DNA of 64,000 nt. Source: an uncultured Flavobacteriaceae bacterium (lineage in GTDB: Bacteria > Bacteroidota > Bacteroidia > Flavobacteriales > Flavobacteriaceae). Of the stretch, positions 9,238-17,772 are shown one piece after another (position 1 is the first letter of the stretch; the number at the start of each line of letters is the position of its first letter). Both the position numbers and the translations under genes were made by a program. The stretch lies in contig CAJJAZ010000006.1 of assembly GCA_905182295.1 (NCBI GenBank), positions 62,001-126,000 on the forward strand. The letters run 5' to 3'. Below the pieces are notes generated by a model. That model searched no databases. It saw only the letters and a list, made by a program, of their open reading frames with translations, and was not told the origin of the DNA.

Positions 9238-9267
9238 TTGCAAAATCCATAGCAGGTCTTATATTTG
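9238..9267 (+). promoter_or_regulatory. Flavobacterial-type promoter of glmM
   Basis: TTG at 9238-9240, exactly 19 bases, then TATATTTG at 9260-9267, matching the Bacteroidota consensus TTG-N19-TAnnTTTG. The ATG of glmM follows 17 bases later, giving a short leader. The site lies upstream of the chosen TTG start of the divergent ACP phosphodiesterase gene. Confidence 0.8.
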
Positions 9268-9284
9268 TAACATAAATAATTCAC

Positions 9285-10676
9285 ATGACACTGATTAAAT
9301 CTATATCTGGTATTAGAGGTACCATCGGAGGCGCTGTTTCAGAAAATTTAACCCCTCTAGACGTGGTTAAGTTCACTGCAGCTTATGCCACTATCCTTAA
9401 GGAATCATATAAAAATAAAGACGTAAATGTTGTGGTAGGAAGGGATGCAAGAATCTCAGGTCCTATGGTCCAGTCTTTAGTACAAGCTACCCTTGTTGGA
9501 ATGGGGGTAAATGTAATAGATTTGGATCTCTCAACCACGCCCACTGTAGCTATAGCCGTGCCATTAAAAGACGCTCAAGGAGGTATAATCCTTACTGCAA
9601 GTCACAATCCTAAGCATTGGAATGCACTTAAATTACTCAATGAAAAAGGAGAGTTTATCTCTGCAGCGGTAGGGCAAAGGGTATTAGAAATCGCTGAAGA
9701 AGCGTCTTTTGAATTTGCAGAAGTAGATCATTTAGGCAGCCAAATAGCAGACAGTTCATTCCTAGAAAAGCATATTGAGGAAGTATTGAAATTATCCCTA
9801 GTGAACGAAGCGATGATTAGAGCGGCCAAATTTAAAGTTGTAGTAGACGGGGTGAATTCTTCTGGAGGGATATATATTCCTGCATTATTAGAAGCAATGG
9901 GCGTAGAGGTTGTGAAACTATTTTGTGAACCTACAGGTCATTTTCCTCATAATCCAGAACCTTTAGAAGAGCACTTAACAGCTATAAAAGCCGCTGTAAT
10001 TGACCACAAAGCAGATCTAGGTATTGTAGTAGATCCAGATGTAGATCGTTTGGCTTTCATTAGTGAAGACGGCAGTATGTTTGGAGAAGAATACACTTTA
10101 GTGGCCTGTGCAGATTATGTGCTCTCTAAGACGCCAGGTGCTACAGTGTCTAATTTATCCTCTACCAGAGCACTCAGAGATGTGACCCAAAAACACGAGC
10201 AAAAATACACGGCCTCTGCAGTGGGAGAAGTCAATGTAGTGACTGCCATGAAAGCTGAAAATGCAGTAATTGGAGGAGAAGGGAATGGAGGTATTATCTA
10301 TCCAGAGAGTCATTACGGTAGAGACGCCCTAGTTGGTGTAGCCCTGTTTTTAATGCTTTTGGCAGAGAAAAAGACCACTGCTTCTGTGCTCAGGGCAAGT
10401 TATCCAGCCTATTTTATGCGAAAGGATAAGATAAGCCTTACTGAAGCCATTAATGTAGACGCTATTTTAGAATCAATGGCTGCATTTTATCAAGCGGAAG
10501 AGGTCAATACCACAGATGGTGTTAAAATAGATTTTGACAGCTATTGGGTGCACTTGAGAAAGTCTAACACAGAACCTATTATCAGAATTTATACGGAGGC
10601 CACTTCTTTAGAGTTGGCCACTTCCGTGGCCGATGCCATGATGAAACAAATTTTAGACCTTAGCAAGAAAGCTTAA
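9285..10676 (+). CDS. glmM: Phosphoglucosamine mutase (alpha-phosphohexomutase family)
   Basis: The 463-residue enzyme interconverts glucosamine 6-phosphate and glucosamine 1-phosphate on the way to UDP-GlcNAc, needed for peptidoglycan and lipid A. The phosphoserine loop TASHNP lies at residues 104-109 (Ser106), the metal loop DPDVDR near 250, the sugar loop GEGNGG in the third domain and the phosphate-binding RKSNTEPIIRIYTEA near the C-terminus. Four-domain length is normal. Phosphomannomutase or phosphoglucomutase are alternatives because the family is hard to split by motif; the overall form matches what flavobacteria carry as GlmM. It has its own promoter and ends at a bidirectional hairpin shared with the convergent acyltransferase gene. 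Confidence 0.88.
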   Translation: MTLIKSISGIRGTIGGAVSENLTPLDVVKFTAAYATILKESYKNKDVNVVVGRDARISGPMVQSLVQATLVGMGVNVIDLDLSTTPTVAIAVPLKDAQGGIILTASHNPKHWNALKLLNEKGEFISAAVGQRVLEIAEEASFEFAEVDHLGSQIADSSFLEKHIEEVLKLSLVNEAMIRAAKFKVVVDGVNSSGGIYIPALLEAMGVEVVKLFCEPTGHFPHNPEPLEEHLTAIKAAVIDHKADLGIVVDPDVDRLAFISEDGSMFGEEYTLVACADYVLSKTPGATVSNLSSTRALRDVTQKHEQKYTASAVGEVNVVTAMKAENAVIGGEGNGGIIYPESHYGRDALVGVALFLMLLAEKKTTASVLRASYPAYFMRKDKISLTEAINVDAILESMAAFYQAEEVNTTDGVKIDFDSYWVHLRKSNTEPIIRIYTEATSLELATSVADAMMKQILDLSKKA

Positions 10677-10702
10677 AATGCTTCTTGTTTTTAAGCTTTT
10701 TG
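10668..10702. terminator. Bidirectional terminator between glmM and acyltransferase gene
   Basis: AAAGCTTAAAA (10668-10678) and its perfect complement TTTTAAGCTTT (10689-10699) form an 11-base stem with a 10-base loop, flanked by A and T runs. The stem overlaps the glmM stop codon. It suits termination of both convergent transcripts. Confidence 0.7.
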
Positions 10703-10707
10703 AGTAA

Positions 10708-11592
10708 TTAATGATCAGTTGGTTGTTTACCTCGGTGTTTCCAACGTTTGTGGGTCCATAAATAATGCGCTGGTTCCTCCTTAATTTGAGACTCCGCTTT
10801 TAGGAGAAATTCTTTGGATATTTCTCCTGGAGCAGTATCAGCTCCACTGGTAGTGATGGGTTCAAAAGTAGCGTGAAACATTCCTCTTTTTACTTTTTTA
10901 ACTCTTAGAAATACCACTGCTAAGTCTAATTTTTGCGCCAGTACTTCTGCGCCATTATATACAGGAACATCTATGCCCATGAAGGAACCCCATGCTTTTG
11001 CTTTGGACATTGGAGGGGATTGATCTGCTACCATACCATAGACTGCTTTTACGCCTTCTTTTTCATTTTGCATAATTGTTCTAAAAGTTTCTGCTTGTGT
11101 GATTGGTGTGGTATTCCACCTACTCCTCAATTTTTTAATCCAAGCGTCAAAATAAGGATTACCAATCTTCTGGTATACGGCATATCCTTTTTCTGAAATG
11201 TAATTGTTAATACTCACATTCCATTCCCAATTGGCATAATGTGAACACACCAACAATACAGACTTAGTTTTTAAAATCTCTTTTAGGCTGTCTATATTTT
11301 GAACCTGATACCGCTCTTTAACTCCAGCCTTACTAAGGTTCATAGTTTTGACCATCTCCATGAATAAATCACACAAGTGCCTGTAAAACTCTTTTCTTAT
11401 GAGCTGGAGTTCTTTGAAGTCTTTATTGGGGAAACAGAGGATAAGATTCTCCATCACTACTTTTTTCCTGTAGCCAAAAAAGTAAAATAATTTAACAAAG
11501 AAGATATCTGATAATAGATAAAAAAGTGGTCTAGGTAATTTAGATACTACCCATAAGTGTGGATAGATGAGAAGGAACAACAGTAAATGCAT
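10708..11592 (-). CDS. Lysophospholipid/lipid A acyltransferase (LpxL/HtrB family)
   Basis: A 294-residue inner-membrane acyltransferase of the lipid A biosynthesis (LpxL/LpxM) family, which transfers a fatty acyl chain to a lipid A precursor or lysophospholipid. It has an N-terminal membrane anchor (HLLLFLLIYPHLWVVSKL), the catalytic HxxxxE as HYANWEW (His118, Glu123), a later GVKAVYGMVADQSP block and a C-terminal YLWTHKRWKHR segment typical of the family. Neighbours do not form a lipid A operon. The exact acyl donor and acceptor cannot be read from sequence. It is transcribed toward glmM and shares the hairpin terminator. Confidence 0.88.
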   Translation of the reverse strand: MHLLLFLLIYPHLWVVSKLPRPLFYLLSDIFFVKLFYFFGYRKKVVMENLILCFPNKDFKELQLIRKEFYRHLCDLFMEMVKTMNLSKAGVKERYQVQNIDSLKEILKTKSVLLVCSHYANWEWNVSINNYISEKGYAVYQKIGNPYFDAWIKKLRSRWNTTPITQAETFRTIMQNEKEGVKAVYGMVADQSPPMSKAKAWGSFMGIDVPVYNGAEVLAQKLDLAVVFLRVKKVKRGMFHATFEPITTSGADTAPGEISKEFLLKAESQIKEEPAHYLWTHKRWKHRGKQPTDH

Positions 11593-11680
11593 TGTATTTA
11601 TTTAAAGCGTAAATGTAGGTATATTTTAGTTTTTAATCCCATGAAGTGTATCTTCGTGATCAATCTTTTTATTTTTAATA

Positions 11681-12331
11681 ATGGACATGCACCCAATCAC
11701 AATTTTAATAATGGCACTTAATGGTTTGGTGTCTTTTAAAGGTTTTAACGATACTTCTTTTTTTGATCGTTTTAAATTTCAGGTAAAGCCTATTCAGCAA
11801 GGAGATTATAAAAGGTTATTTACGGCTGGTTTTCTTCATGTAGATGTAAACCACCTTATTTTTAATTTGTTTACTTTTTATTTCTTTTCAGATGTGATTG
11901 TCCAATTATTGGGACCTCTTGCGTTGCTTATTACTTACACTATTAGTTTGTTCTTGGGAAGTTATTTTGGTTTATTTATTCATAAGAAAGAACCCTATTA
12001 CAGTGCTGTAGGAGCTAGTGGGGCTGTGACAGGAGTGCTATATGCTGCTATTTACCTTATGCCTGAAATGAGACTTGGTATACTGTTCATTCCTATTCCA
12101 CTGCCTGCTTATGTGGTTGGATTGGGTTATATGATATATACTATTTACGGAATGAAAAAAAGAACAGGAAATATTGGTCACTCTGCACATTTTGGTGGAG
12201 CAATTGGCGGTTTATTAATGGCAATTGTTTACGTACCAAGCCAACTTACTGCAAACCCCATAGCTGCTGTTTGTTTGCTAGCTCCATTGGCATTCATGGG
12301 TGTCATGATTTACAAAAACACTTTTAAATGA
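11681..12331 (+). CDS. Rhomboid family intramembrane serine protease
   Basis: A 216-residue polytopic membrane protein with the rhomboid fold. The catalytic serine is in GASGAVTG (Ser113) and the partner histidine in HSAHFGGAIGG (His170). The N-terminal HxxxN motif FLHVDVNHLIFNL (residues 52-62) is also present. About six transmembrane segments are visible from hydrophobic runs, the basic bacterial rhomboid form without an extra cytosolic domain. Such proteases cut membrane proteins within the bilayer; its substrate is unknown. It is a single gene, divergent from the acyltransferase gene and convergent with the TlpA-like gene, ending at a strong shared hairpin. Confidence 0.95.
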   Translation: MDMHPITILIMALNGLVSFKGFNDTSFFDRFKFQVKPIQQGDYKRLFTAGFLHVDVNHLIFNLFTFYFFSDVIVQLLGPLALLITYTISLFLGSYFGLFIHKKEPYYSAVGASGAVTGVLYAAIYLMPEMRLGILFIPIPLPAYVVGLGYMIYTIYGMKKRTGNIGHSAHFGGAIGGLLMAIVYVPSQLTANPIAAVCLLAPLAFMGVMIYKNTFK

Positions 12332-12332
12332 A

Positions 12333-12375
12333 AAAATGGCTTTGTTTGAATACTATTTTCAAACAAAGCCATTTT
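12333..12375. terminator. Bidirectional terminator between rhomboid and TlpA-like genes
   Basis: A perfect 18-base inverted repeat: AAAATGGCTTTGTTTGAA (12333-12350) and its complement at 12358-12375, with a 7-base loop. A runs on one side and T runs on the other make it work on both strands. It begins directly after the rhomboid stop codon. Confidence 0.9.
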
Positions 12376-12392
12376 ACGGAATTGAATTATTC

Positions 12393-13532
12393 TTAAGGAA
12401 GCATCTTAGCGATTTGAGCCCCTAGAGCAGTCCCCCTAAGGTCTTTGGCAACAATGGTTCCATTTTCATCTAAAATAAATGTAGCTGGAATAGCATTAAT
12501 GTTGTATTGTTTTGCAATAGGGTCACTAAAATACGCCAACGAAGAAATGTGGTGCCAATCCATCTGATCAGCGGCTATTGCCGTGATCCAATCTTCTTTT
12601 TTCTTATCAAGAGATATGCTAATAATCTCTAGACCTTTGTCATGGTATTGGTTATAAACCGCTACTACATTTGGATTTTCTGCCCTACATGGTTTACACC
12701 AGGCCGCCCAAAAGTCAATGACAGTCACTTTACCTTTTAAATTAGATAGGGAAAGGATTTCTCCATTTGGATTAGGTCCAGAAAAATCAATTGCTTTACT
12801 GCCAATGGCGGTACTTAGATTAGCTTCCCATAGGGTCATTAATTTTTTGCCGGCATCGGTTTGTTTAATCTCCGGGCTTATCCCTTCTATTAATTCTTTA
12901 ATTTTTTGTTCCTCTACCGCTTTAGAAGCAAACATTCTTTCAATTAATAAAACGGTGATTAAAGAGGCAGGATGTTCTGCTGCAAAACTAATCTCATAAG
13001 ATTTCGCTTCTTCTTGTAACTCCATATACTCTTCTCTCAGGGATTCAATAAAGGCCTCTTTTCCATTTGCTCTGGCGTTCTGTAAATCAGTAGCTATTCC
13101 ATTGGCTCTTTCAGAAAAACCTTGAGATGTGGTCACAAATTCTGTGAACCAAGTATTTTGGTCACTCCCACTCAATTTAGCCATATTGAGACTGTCTTTT
13201 TGCGCCTTTACTTCTATACTGGCATTTTCTAGAATCACAGGAATATTACCATTGGCATTTTCAAAAAATAAATAATGCATGGCTGGAAATTCTTGGGAAC
13301 CCTTAAAAGTTGCTATCCCATTTACCGCAGCCGTTGAGTCTACTGTTATAGGAGAATTTGTAGCATCTATGTATTTTAAAAATACTTTGGATTGGTCTGG
13401 TAAGTCCTTAATATCAATTTTAAGGCTGTAACCACCTTGATTGCTACAGGAGAGCAAAAGGCAAAGTCCAAATAATACTGAAAATGTTTTAACAGCGGTC
13501 TTCTTTAAGGTAAAAGTAGAAATAAATGTCAT
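12393..13532 (-). CDS. TlpA-type thioredoxin-fold lipoprotein with N-terminal DUF4369-like domain
   Basis: A periplasmic, membrane-anchored thiol-disulfide reductase or resA/tlpA-like protein. From the ATG at 13532 it has 379 residues, with a lipoprotein signal peptide ending LCLLLSC (lipid cysteine about 29), a beta-rich N-terminal domain like DUF4369 (about 35-125), a helical middle, and a C-terminal thioredoxin domain with FWAAWCKPCRAENP (CxxC at about 279 and 282) and the cis-proline region INAIPATFILDENG. The frame extends 14 codons further to 13574, but a TAnnTTTG promoter box (13553-13560) falls inside that extension, which fixes the shorter start. It probably keeps cytochrome or secreted protein thiols reduced; the partner is unknown. 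Confidence 0.9.
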   Translation of the reverse strand: MTFISTFTLKKTAVKTFSVLFGLCLLLSCSNQGGYSLKIDIKDLPDQSKVFLKYIDATNSPITVDSTAAVNGIATFKGSQEFPAMHYLFFENANGNIPVILENASIEVKAQKDSLNMAKLSGSDQNTWFTEFVTTSQGFSERANGIATDLQNARANGKEAFIESLREEYMELQEEAKSYEISFAAEHPASLITVLLIERMFASKAVEEQKIKELIEGISPEIKQTDAGKKLMTLWEANLSTAIGSKAIDFSGPNPNGEILSLSNLKGKVTVIDFWAAWCKPCRAENPNVVAVYNQYHDKGLEIISISLDKKKEDWITAIAADQMDWHHISSLAYFSDPIAKQYNINAIPATFILDENGTIVAKDLRGTALGAQIAKMLP

Positions 13533-13552
13533 TTGAAATTTTTTTATATTTC

Positions 13553-13560
13553 CAAAGGTA
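13553..13560 (-). promoter_or_regulatory. -7 promoter box (TACCTTTG) of the TlpA-like gene
   Basis: On the minus strand TACCTTTG matches TAnnTTTG, with the ATG at 13532 about 20 bases downstream. No clear TTG box is found 19 bases upstream. It decides between the two possible starts of the TlpA-like gene. Confidence 0.5.
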
Positions 13561-13699
13561 AACTTATCTATCATAATTTAAAAAGCCCCTACGTTTTTTT
13601 AATTTACATTAAAAATATCTTTAAATTGTTTGTTTTCAATAGATCTGCCCTAAGATGAAACTTAAATAAAGTATTTTTACTAAAAAATTTTATTGTTCC

Positions 13700-16612
13700 A
13701 TGAATGCTGCTTTAGAAAAATTATCTCAAACCCTTAAAGGAACGGTTCAATTAGATTCTCTAAGTAAAGCTTTATATGCTACAGATGCATCTGTTTACAG
13801 AAAAATGCCTTTAGGGGTAGCTTTTCCTAAGGACCTTAAAGACCTTCAGATCATCATTCAATTTTGCAATGAAAATGGTGTGGGCTTAATTCCAAGAACG
13901 GCTGGGACTTCTCTTGCAGGTCAATGTGTGGGAGATGGTTTGGTGGTAGACGTTTCCAAACATTTTACCGATATTATTTCATTGGACTTGACTAAAAAAC
14001 AGGTCACTGTTCAACCAGGTGTTATTAGAGATGAACTCAATGATTATTTAGCGCCCCATGGATTATTTTTTGGTCCAAATACCTCTACTGCAAATCGTTG
14101 TATGATTGGTGGTATGGTTGGAAATAACTCCTCTGGTACAACCTCAATAAAATATGGTGTTACTAGAGAGAAAATTGTTTCAATGAAAGCAGTCCTTTGG
14201 GATGGAAGTACTGCGGAATTTAAAGATTTAAGCAGTACATCTTTTAAGCATAAAATGCTTGAGGCGTCGGCCGAAGGCCAAATATACAAGGGCATATACG
14301 AATTGTTGTCGCCCTTAGAGATTCAATCTCAAATTAAAGAAGCTTTTCCAAAAAAAGAGATACACAGAAGGAATACAGGTTATGCTATAGACCTTTTATT
14401 GGAAGCAGACATTCTAGGAGGTGATACTCCTTTTAATATGGCGCATTTGCTCTCAGGCAGTGAAGGTACACTTGCCTTGACCACTGAAATCACTCTACTA
14501 CTAGACGACCTCCCGCCATCTTATGCTGCTATGGTAGTGACACACTACAATAGTCTTGAGGACTGCTTAAAAGATGTTGCCCCAGTGATGAAATGTGATT
14601 TGTACACCTGTGAAATGATGGATAAAATTATTTTAGACTGTACCAAAAGCAATAGAGAACAGTCTGAAAATCGCAAGTTTATTGAAGGAGACCCTGCCGC
14701 TGTTTTAATGTTAGAAGTAAGGGCATTTTCTGAAGAAGCCCTTCAAAAAAATCTATTACAACTTCAAGATGAGATTAAAACATCTGGATTGAGTTATGCT
14801 GCTCCCATTTTAAGCGGATTGGATATTGGTAAGGCTGGAGCGCTTAGAAAAGCAGGTTTAGGGCTTCTTGGAAATATGGTTGGAGATAAAAAAGCGGTGG
14901 CATGTATCGAAGATACTGCGGTCGCATTGGAAGACTTAAAAGATTTTATTGGAGAATTTACTTCCATTATGAAACGTTATGACCAAGATGCGGTGTATTA
15001 TGCCCACGCAGGTGCTGGAGAAATTCATCTGAGGCCTATTCTAAATTTAAAAGAATCTAATGACATCTCTTTATTTAGAGCCATTACCACAGATGTAGCA
15101 CACTTAACTAAAAAATACAAGGGGTCATTTAGTGGAGAACATGGGGATGGTATTGTTAGGGCAGAGTTTATTCCTATGTTAATTGGAACTGAGAATTATG
15201 CACTGTTAGAGTCTGTGAAACAATTGTTTGACCCTAATGGCATTTTTAATCCAGGTAAAATTGTCAAGGCTTATGCTATGGATGCTTCACTGAGGTATGA
15301 AATTAATAGGGAAGAACCAAAAATAGATACCTTATTAGATTTTTCAGACAAGCAAGGAATATTAAGGGCTGCAGAATCCTGTAATGGAAGTGGTGACTGT
15401 AGAAAATCCCACCAATCAGCTGGTGGAATGTGCCCAAGTTACCATGTAACAAAGAACGAAAAAGATACCACTAGGGGGAGGGCCAATGCACTCAGAGAGT
15501 TTTTGACACACCCTAATTCATTAAAGGAGCAAACAAATGCTTTTGACAATAAAGCTTTAAAGGAAGTTTTTGACCTTTGTTTAAGTTGCAAAGCTTGTAG
15601 TAGTGAATGTCCTAGTAATGTAGATATAGCTACTTATAAAGCGGAGTTTTTATACCAGTATCAAGAAGCGAATGGGTATAGTTTTAGATCAAAGTTGTTT
15701 GCGTATAACACGCAATTAAACAAACTGAGTAGTTTGGTGGCTCCTTTAACTAATGCGGTGTACAATTCGCCTTTATCTGGTATAATTAAGCGTTTGAGTA
15801 GGGTGTCTCAAAAAAGATCTCTTCCGGAGGTGGGCCGTTTTAATTTTCAGAAATTCTTAGATAATCAGTCCAAAAAATTTGTGTTGACCAAGAAAACAGT
15901 TGTTTTGTATGTAGATGAGTTTACCCGCTATATGGATATAGAGATAGGAAAAGATGCCATTTTATTGCTACTTAATTTAGGTTATAAAGTTCAATTATGG
16001 AAAGCAGAAAGCGGCAGAACTTTTATATCTAAAGGATATTTAAAACAAGCCAAAGCCATCGCAGTGAGAAATTTAAGTGACGCTTCTTTGTTTCTTGACC
16101 AGCAGTGGCCCATCCTAGGGATTGAACCTTCTGCTATTTTGAGTTTTAGAGATGAATACAAACGTTTGTGTCCTGATCATGCCATGGTAGAGAAATTGGC
16201 ATTAAATTCATTTTTAATTGAGGAATTTTTAGTGACTGAATTTGATCGTGGAGAAATCAGTGCTGAAATGTTTCACACCAATGAAAAACAAATTAAGGTT
16301 CATGTTCATTGCCACCAAAAATCTCTAGTAAATTCTAAAGTGACTTTTGACCTATTAAATATTCCAACAAAGCACAAGGTCACTTTAATCCCGTCAGGAT
16401 GTTGTGGTATGGCTGGTTCATTTGGTTATGAAGAGGAACATTACGATTTAAGTATGTCAGTTGGTGCTTTAACGTTGTTTCCTGCTGTCTCAAAGGCCGC
16501 TGAAGATGTAGTAATTGCTGCCAATGGAACTTCATGCAGACACCAGATAAAAGACGGTACCCAGAGAGAGGCCAAGCACCCAATAACTATTTTAAAGGAA
16601 TCCCTTCTTTAG
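13700..16612 (+). CDS. FAD-linked / Fe-S 2-hydroxyacid dehydrogenase (YdiJ-like D-lactate or D-2-hydroxyglutarate dehydrogenase)
   Basis: A 970-residue fusion enzyme oxidising a D-2-hydroxyacid and passing electrons through Fe-S centres. Residues 1-270 are a VAO-type FAD-binding domain (PRTAGTSLAGQCVGDG, then MIGGMVGNNSSGT). About 280-540 is the FAD-oxidase C domain (YYAHAGAGEIHLRP, SGEHGDGIVR, LFDPNGIFNPGK). About 565-660 is a ferredoxin-like 4Fe-4S module (CNGSGDC, GGMCPSY, CLSCKACSSECPSNVD). The C-terminal part carries a CCG domain (HVHCHQKSL and SGCCGMAGSFGY). Domain order and size match the YdiJ/Dld-II group in flavobacteria. The substrate (lactate or 2-hydroxyglutarate) cannot be settled by motif. 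It stands alone, followed by the aroC promoter. Confidence 0.9.
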   Translation: MNAALEKLSQTLKGTVQLDSLSKALYATDASVYRKMPLGVAFPKDLKDLQIIIQFCNENGVGLIPRTAGTSLAGQCVGDGLVVDVSKHFTDIISLDLTKKQVTVQPGVIRDELNDYLAPHGLFFGPNTSTANRCMIGGMVGNNSSGTTSIKYGVTREKIVSMKAVLWDGSTAEFKDLSSTSFKHKMLEASAEGQIYKGIYELLSPLEIQSQIKEAFPKKEIHRRNTGYAIDLLLEADILGGDTPFNMAHLLSGSEGTLALTTEITLLLDDLPPSYAAMVVTHYNSLEDCLKDVAPVMKCDLYTCEMMDKIILDCTKSNREQSENRKFIEGDPAAVLMLEVRAFSEEALQKNLLQLQDEIKTSGLSYAAPILSGLDIGKAGALRKAGLGLLGNMVGDKKAVACIEDTAVALEDLKDFIGEFTSIMKRYDQDAVYYAHAGAGEIHLRPILNLKESNDISLFRAITTDVAHLTKKYKGSFSGEHGDGIVRAEFIPMLIGTENYALLESVKQLFDPNGIFNPGKIVKAYAMDASLRYEINREEPKIDTLLDFSDKQGILRAAESCNGSGDCRKSHQSAGGMCPSYHVTKNEKDTTRGRANALREFLTHPNSLKEQTNAFDNKALKEVFDLCLSCKACSSECPSNVDIATYKAEFLYQYQEANGYSFRSKLFAYNTQLNKLSSLVAPLTNAVYNSPLSGIIKRLSRVSQKRSLPEVGRFNFQKFLDNQSKKFVLTKKTVVLYVDEFTRYMDIEIGKDAILLLLNLGYKVQLWKAESGRTFISKGYLKQAKAIAVRNLSDASLFLDQQWPILGIEPSAILSFRDEYKRLCPDHAMVEKLALNSFLIEEFLVTEFDRGEISAEMFHTNEKQIKVHVHCHQKSLVNSKVTFDLLNIPTKHKVTLIPSGCCGMAGSFGYEEEHYDLSMSVGALTLFPAVSKAAEDVVIAANGTSCRHQIKDGTQREAKHPITILKESLL

Positions 16613-16658
16613 ATAATTTGTTTTCTTTAGGCTAATTGAGAATTATAAAACCCTAAAT

Positions 16659-16689
16659 TTTGATAGGCACCCATTAAAAAGTATATTTG
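16659..16689 (+). promoter_or_regulatory. Consensus flavobacterial promoter of aroC
   Basis: TTTG at 16659-16662, exactly 19 bases, then TATATTTG at 16682-16689. This matches the Bacteroidota -33/-7 consensus perfectly. The aroC ATG is 16 bases downstream, so the transcript has a very short leader. Confidence 0.88.
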
Positions 16690-16705
16690 ATTTTATTTTT
16701 TTAAT

Positions 16706-17770
16706 ATGGCAGGAAATAGTTTTGGCACCCTTTTTAAACTCAGTAGTTATGGCGAATCTCATGGAGAAGCCATTGGCGGAGTTATTGATGGTTGTCCCTC
16801 TGGATTTTTTTTAGATATGGAAGCCATTCAGATGGATTTAGATAGAAGAAAGCCTGGGCAATCTGCTATTGTAACCCAGCGAAAAGAACCGGATGAAGTG
16901 AAAATACTATCGGGTGTTTTTGAAGGCAGAACTACTGGGACACCCATTGGTTTCGCCATTTTTAATACCAACCAAAAATCTGCAGATTATTCCCATATAA
17001 AGGATTCTTATAGACCCTCTCATGCAGACTATGTATACGACCAAAAATATGGTTTTAGAGACTATAGAGGCGGTGGAAGAAGTAGTGCTAGAGAAACAGT
17101 TGCTAGAGTAGTTGCTGGTGCCATAGCTAAGCAATTTTTAACGCCAATGTCTTTTCAGGCTTATGTATCTCAAGTGGGTAAAATTACTTTAGATAAACCT
17201 TATGATCAATTGGATCTTTCTATAGCAGAAACTAATGATGTAAGGTGCCCGGATAGTGAAGTGGCTGCTAAAATGGAGCAGCACATTAAAGAAATTAAAA
17301 AACAAGGAGACACTATAGGGGGGATTATTGATTGTGTGATCAAAAACGTGCCTGTAGGCCTAGGAGAGCCTGTTTTTGATAAATTGCACGCCCAACTAGG
17401 AAAAGCAATGCTTTCCATAAATGCTGTAAAAGGGTTTGAGTTTGGTAGTGGTTTTCATGGGGTAACCATGAAAGGAAGTGATCACAACGATGCTTTTAAT
17501 ACAGACGGCAGTACACAAACAAATTTTAGTGGAGGTATTCAAGGAGGAATAAGCAATGGAATGGATATTTATTTCAGGGTTGCTTTTAAGCCTGTTGCCA
17601 CGGTATTACAATCTTATGACACCATAGATAAAGAAGGAAATGCGGTTAAAACTCAAGGAAAAGGACGTCATGATCCTTGTGTAGTTCCAAGAGCAGTACC
17701 TATTGTTGAAGCTATGGCTGCCATGGTACTAGCAGATGCTTTCTTGCTTAATAAAACTCAATCAAAATAG
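16706..17770 (+). CDS. aroC: Chorismate synthase
   Basis: Chorismate synthase makes chorismate from EPSP with reduced FMN, the last common step to aromatic amino acids, folate and menaquinone. The 354-residue protein shows all three family signatures: [18 protein letters not shown] near the N-terminus, [12 protein letters not shown] near residue 120, and near the C-terminus [18 protein letters not shown]. Length is standard. It is led by a consensus promoter and followed after two bases by a dicarboxylate/amino-acid symporter gene, so the two are one transcription unit. A menB gene also lies in the window (38711-39553) but not nearby. Confidence 0.98.
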   Translation: MAGNSFGTLFKLSSYGESHGEAIGGVIDGCPSGFFLDMEAIQMDLDRRKPGQSAIVTQRKEPDEVKILSGVFEGRTTGTPIGFAIFNTNQKSADYSHIKDSYRPSHADYVYDQKYGFRDYRGGGRSSARETVARVVAGAIAKQFLTPMSFQAYVSQVGKITLDKPYDQLDLSIAETNDVRCPDSEVAAKMEQHIKEIKKQGDTIGGIIDCVIKNVPVGLGEPVFDKLHAQLGKAMLSINAVKGFEFGSGFHGVTMKGSDHNDAFNTDGSTQTNFSGGIQGGISNGMDIYFRVAFKPVATVLQSYDTIDKEGNAVKTQGKGRHDPCVVPRAVPIVEAMAAMVLADAFLLNKTQSK

Positions 17771-17772
17771 AT

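Noticed and set aside
9190-9243. Longer start for the ACP phosphodiesterase
   Set aside because: The extra residues do not match the family, the start would also be TTG, and it runs up to the divergent glmM promoter.
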